Position numbers and translations under genes: made by a program
Shown here: piece after piece, positions 63,955 through 64,000 of the stretch
Layout: each line of letters starts with the position of its first letter
How positions within the stretch are numbered: the first letter of the stretch is position 1
NCBI GenBank assembly: GCA_040388375.1
Contig: JAZKBU010000004.1
Location: 310,001 to 374,000, forward strand
From: Bacteroidota bacterium
Lineage (GTDB): Bacteria; Bacteroidota; Bacteroidia; UKL13-3
Direction of reading: 5' to 3'
DNA length: 64,000 nt
The notes under the pieces: generated by a model
The model's input: only the letters and a program-made list of their open reading frames with translations
Database searches by the model: none
Told to the model about the DNA's origin: nothing

Positions 63955-64000
63955 ATAAAGCCTGACTAAGCTTTAATTAATTGGTTTGCCAATAAGTATT

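Overview
The window is an AT-rich Bacteroidota chromosome segment. Three proteins carry a C-terminal type IX secretion (T9SS type A) sorting domain. Promoters fit the Bacteroidota TTTG / TAnnTTTG pattern, and ribosome-binding sites are weak. Other markers of the phylum are a CotH-kinase protein with SusE-like repeats, DUF4292 and DUF4421 proteins, propeller-sensor kinases and a fused IcmF-type mutase. A photolyase, a B12-photoreceptor-type regulator and a Kup transporter suggest a free-living, light-exposed organism. The genus cannot be told from the sequence. There are 46 protein genes, one cut by the left edge. I saw no rRNA, tRNA, CRISPR array, transposase or phage gene.

Layout. 1-2048: light-response module, with a MerR/B12 (CarH/LitR-type) regulator divergent from a TIGR01777 epimerase that is coupled to a photolyase. 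2057-3941: small envelope and acetyltransferase genes. 4295-7672: fused coenzyme-B12 acyl-CoA mutase (IcmF). 7761-9349: small genes around a palindrome-rich gene-poor stretch (8384-9066). 9443-13128: propeller histidine kinase plus LytTR regulator. 13179-19840: GNAT, M3 oligoendopeptidase, TPR histidine kinase, EnvC-like amidase activator, DUF4292 lipoprotein. 19941-29819: thiamine diphosphokinase, CPBP protein, Kup, LysE exporter, GlyA, M28 peptidase, universal stress protein plus CPA2 antiporter, cold-shock protein. 30140-40860: a second propeller kinase with a NarL-type regulator, then a 2314-residue secreted T9SS protein. 41041-50060: VOC protein, CotH/SusE T9SS protein, DsbD, LysM glucosaminidase, small T9SS protein. 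50176-54626: SerB/pseudo-SerA/ACT fusion and mreBCD. 54640-58179: surface-sugar genes (PHP phosphatase, PGI/PMI, RfbA) and a hydrolase. 58248-63954: PpiD-like foldase, short RsmI-like methyltransferase, DUF4421 protein, amidohydrolase lipoprotein.

Most notable observations. (1) The inverted repeat CTACAT-N4-ATGTAG occurs twice, once before the NarL-type regulator and once before the giant T9SS gene. Each copy ends one base before a -33-like TTG, which looks like an operator linking sensor, regulator and secreted target. (2) The SerB-SerA fusion keeps its phosphatase and ACT domains, but its dehydrogenase part has lost catalytic Arg and His and a loop. (3) Three ATTGCA direct repeats spaced exactly 10 bp lie before mreB. 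(4) Two inverted copies of one palindrome near 8.8-8.9 kb show compensatory stem changes. (5) The CarH-like regulator lacks the His that forms the light-state bis-His ligand in Thermus CarH. The rest is mainly ordinary housekeeping and envelope biology.
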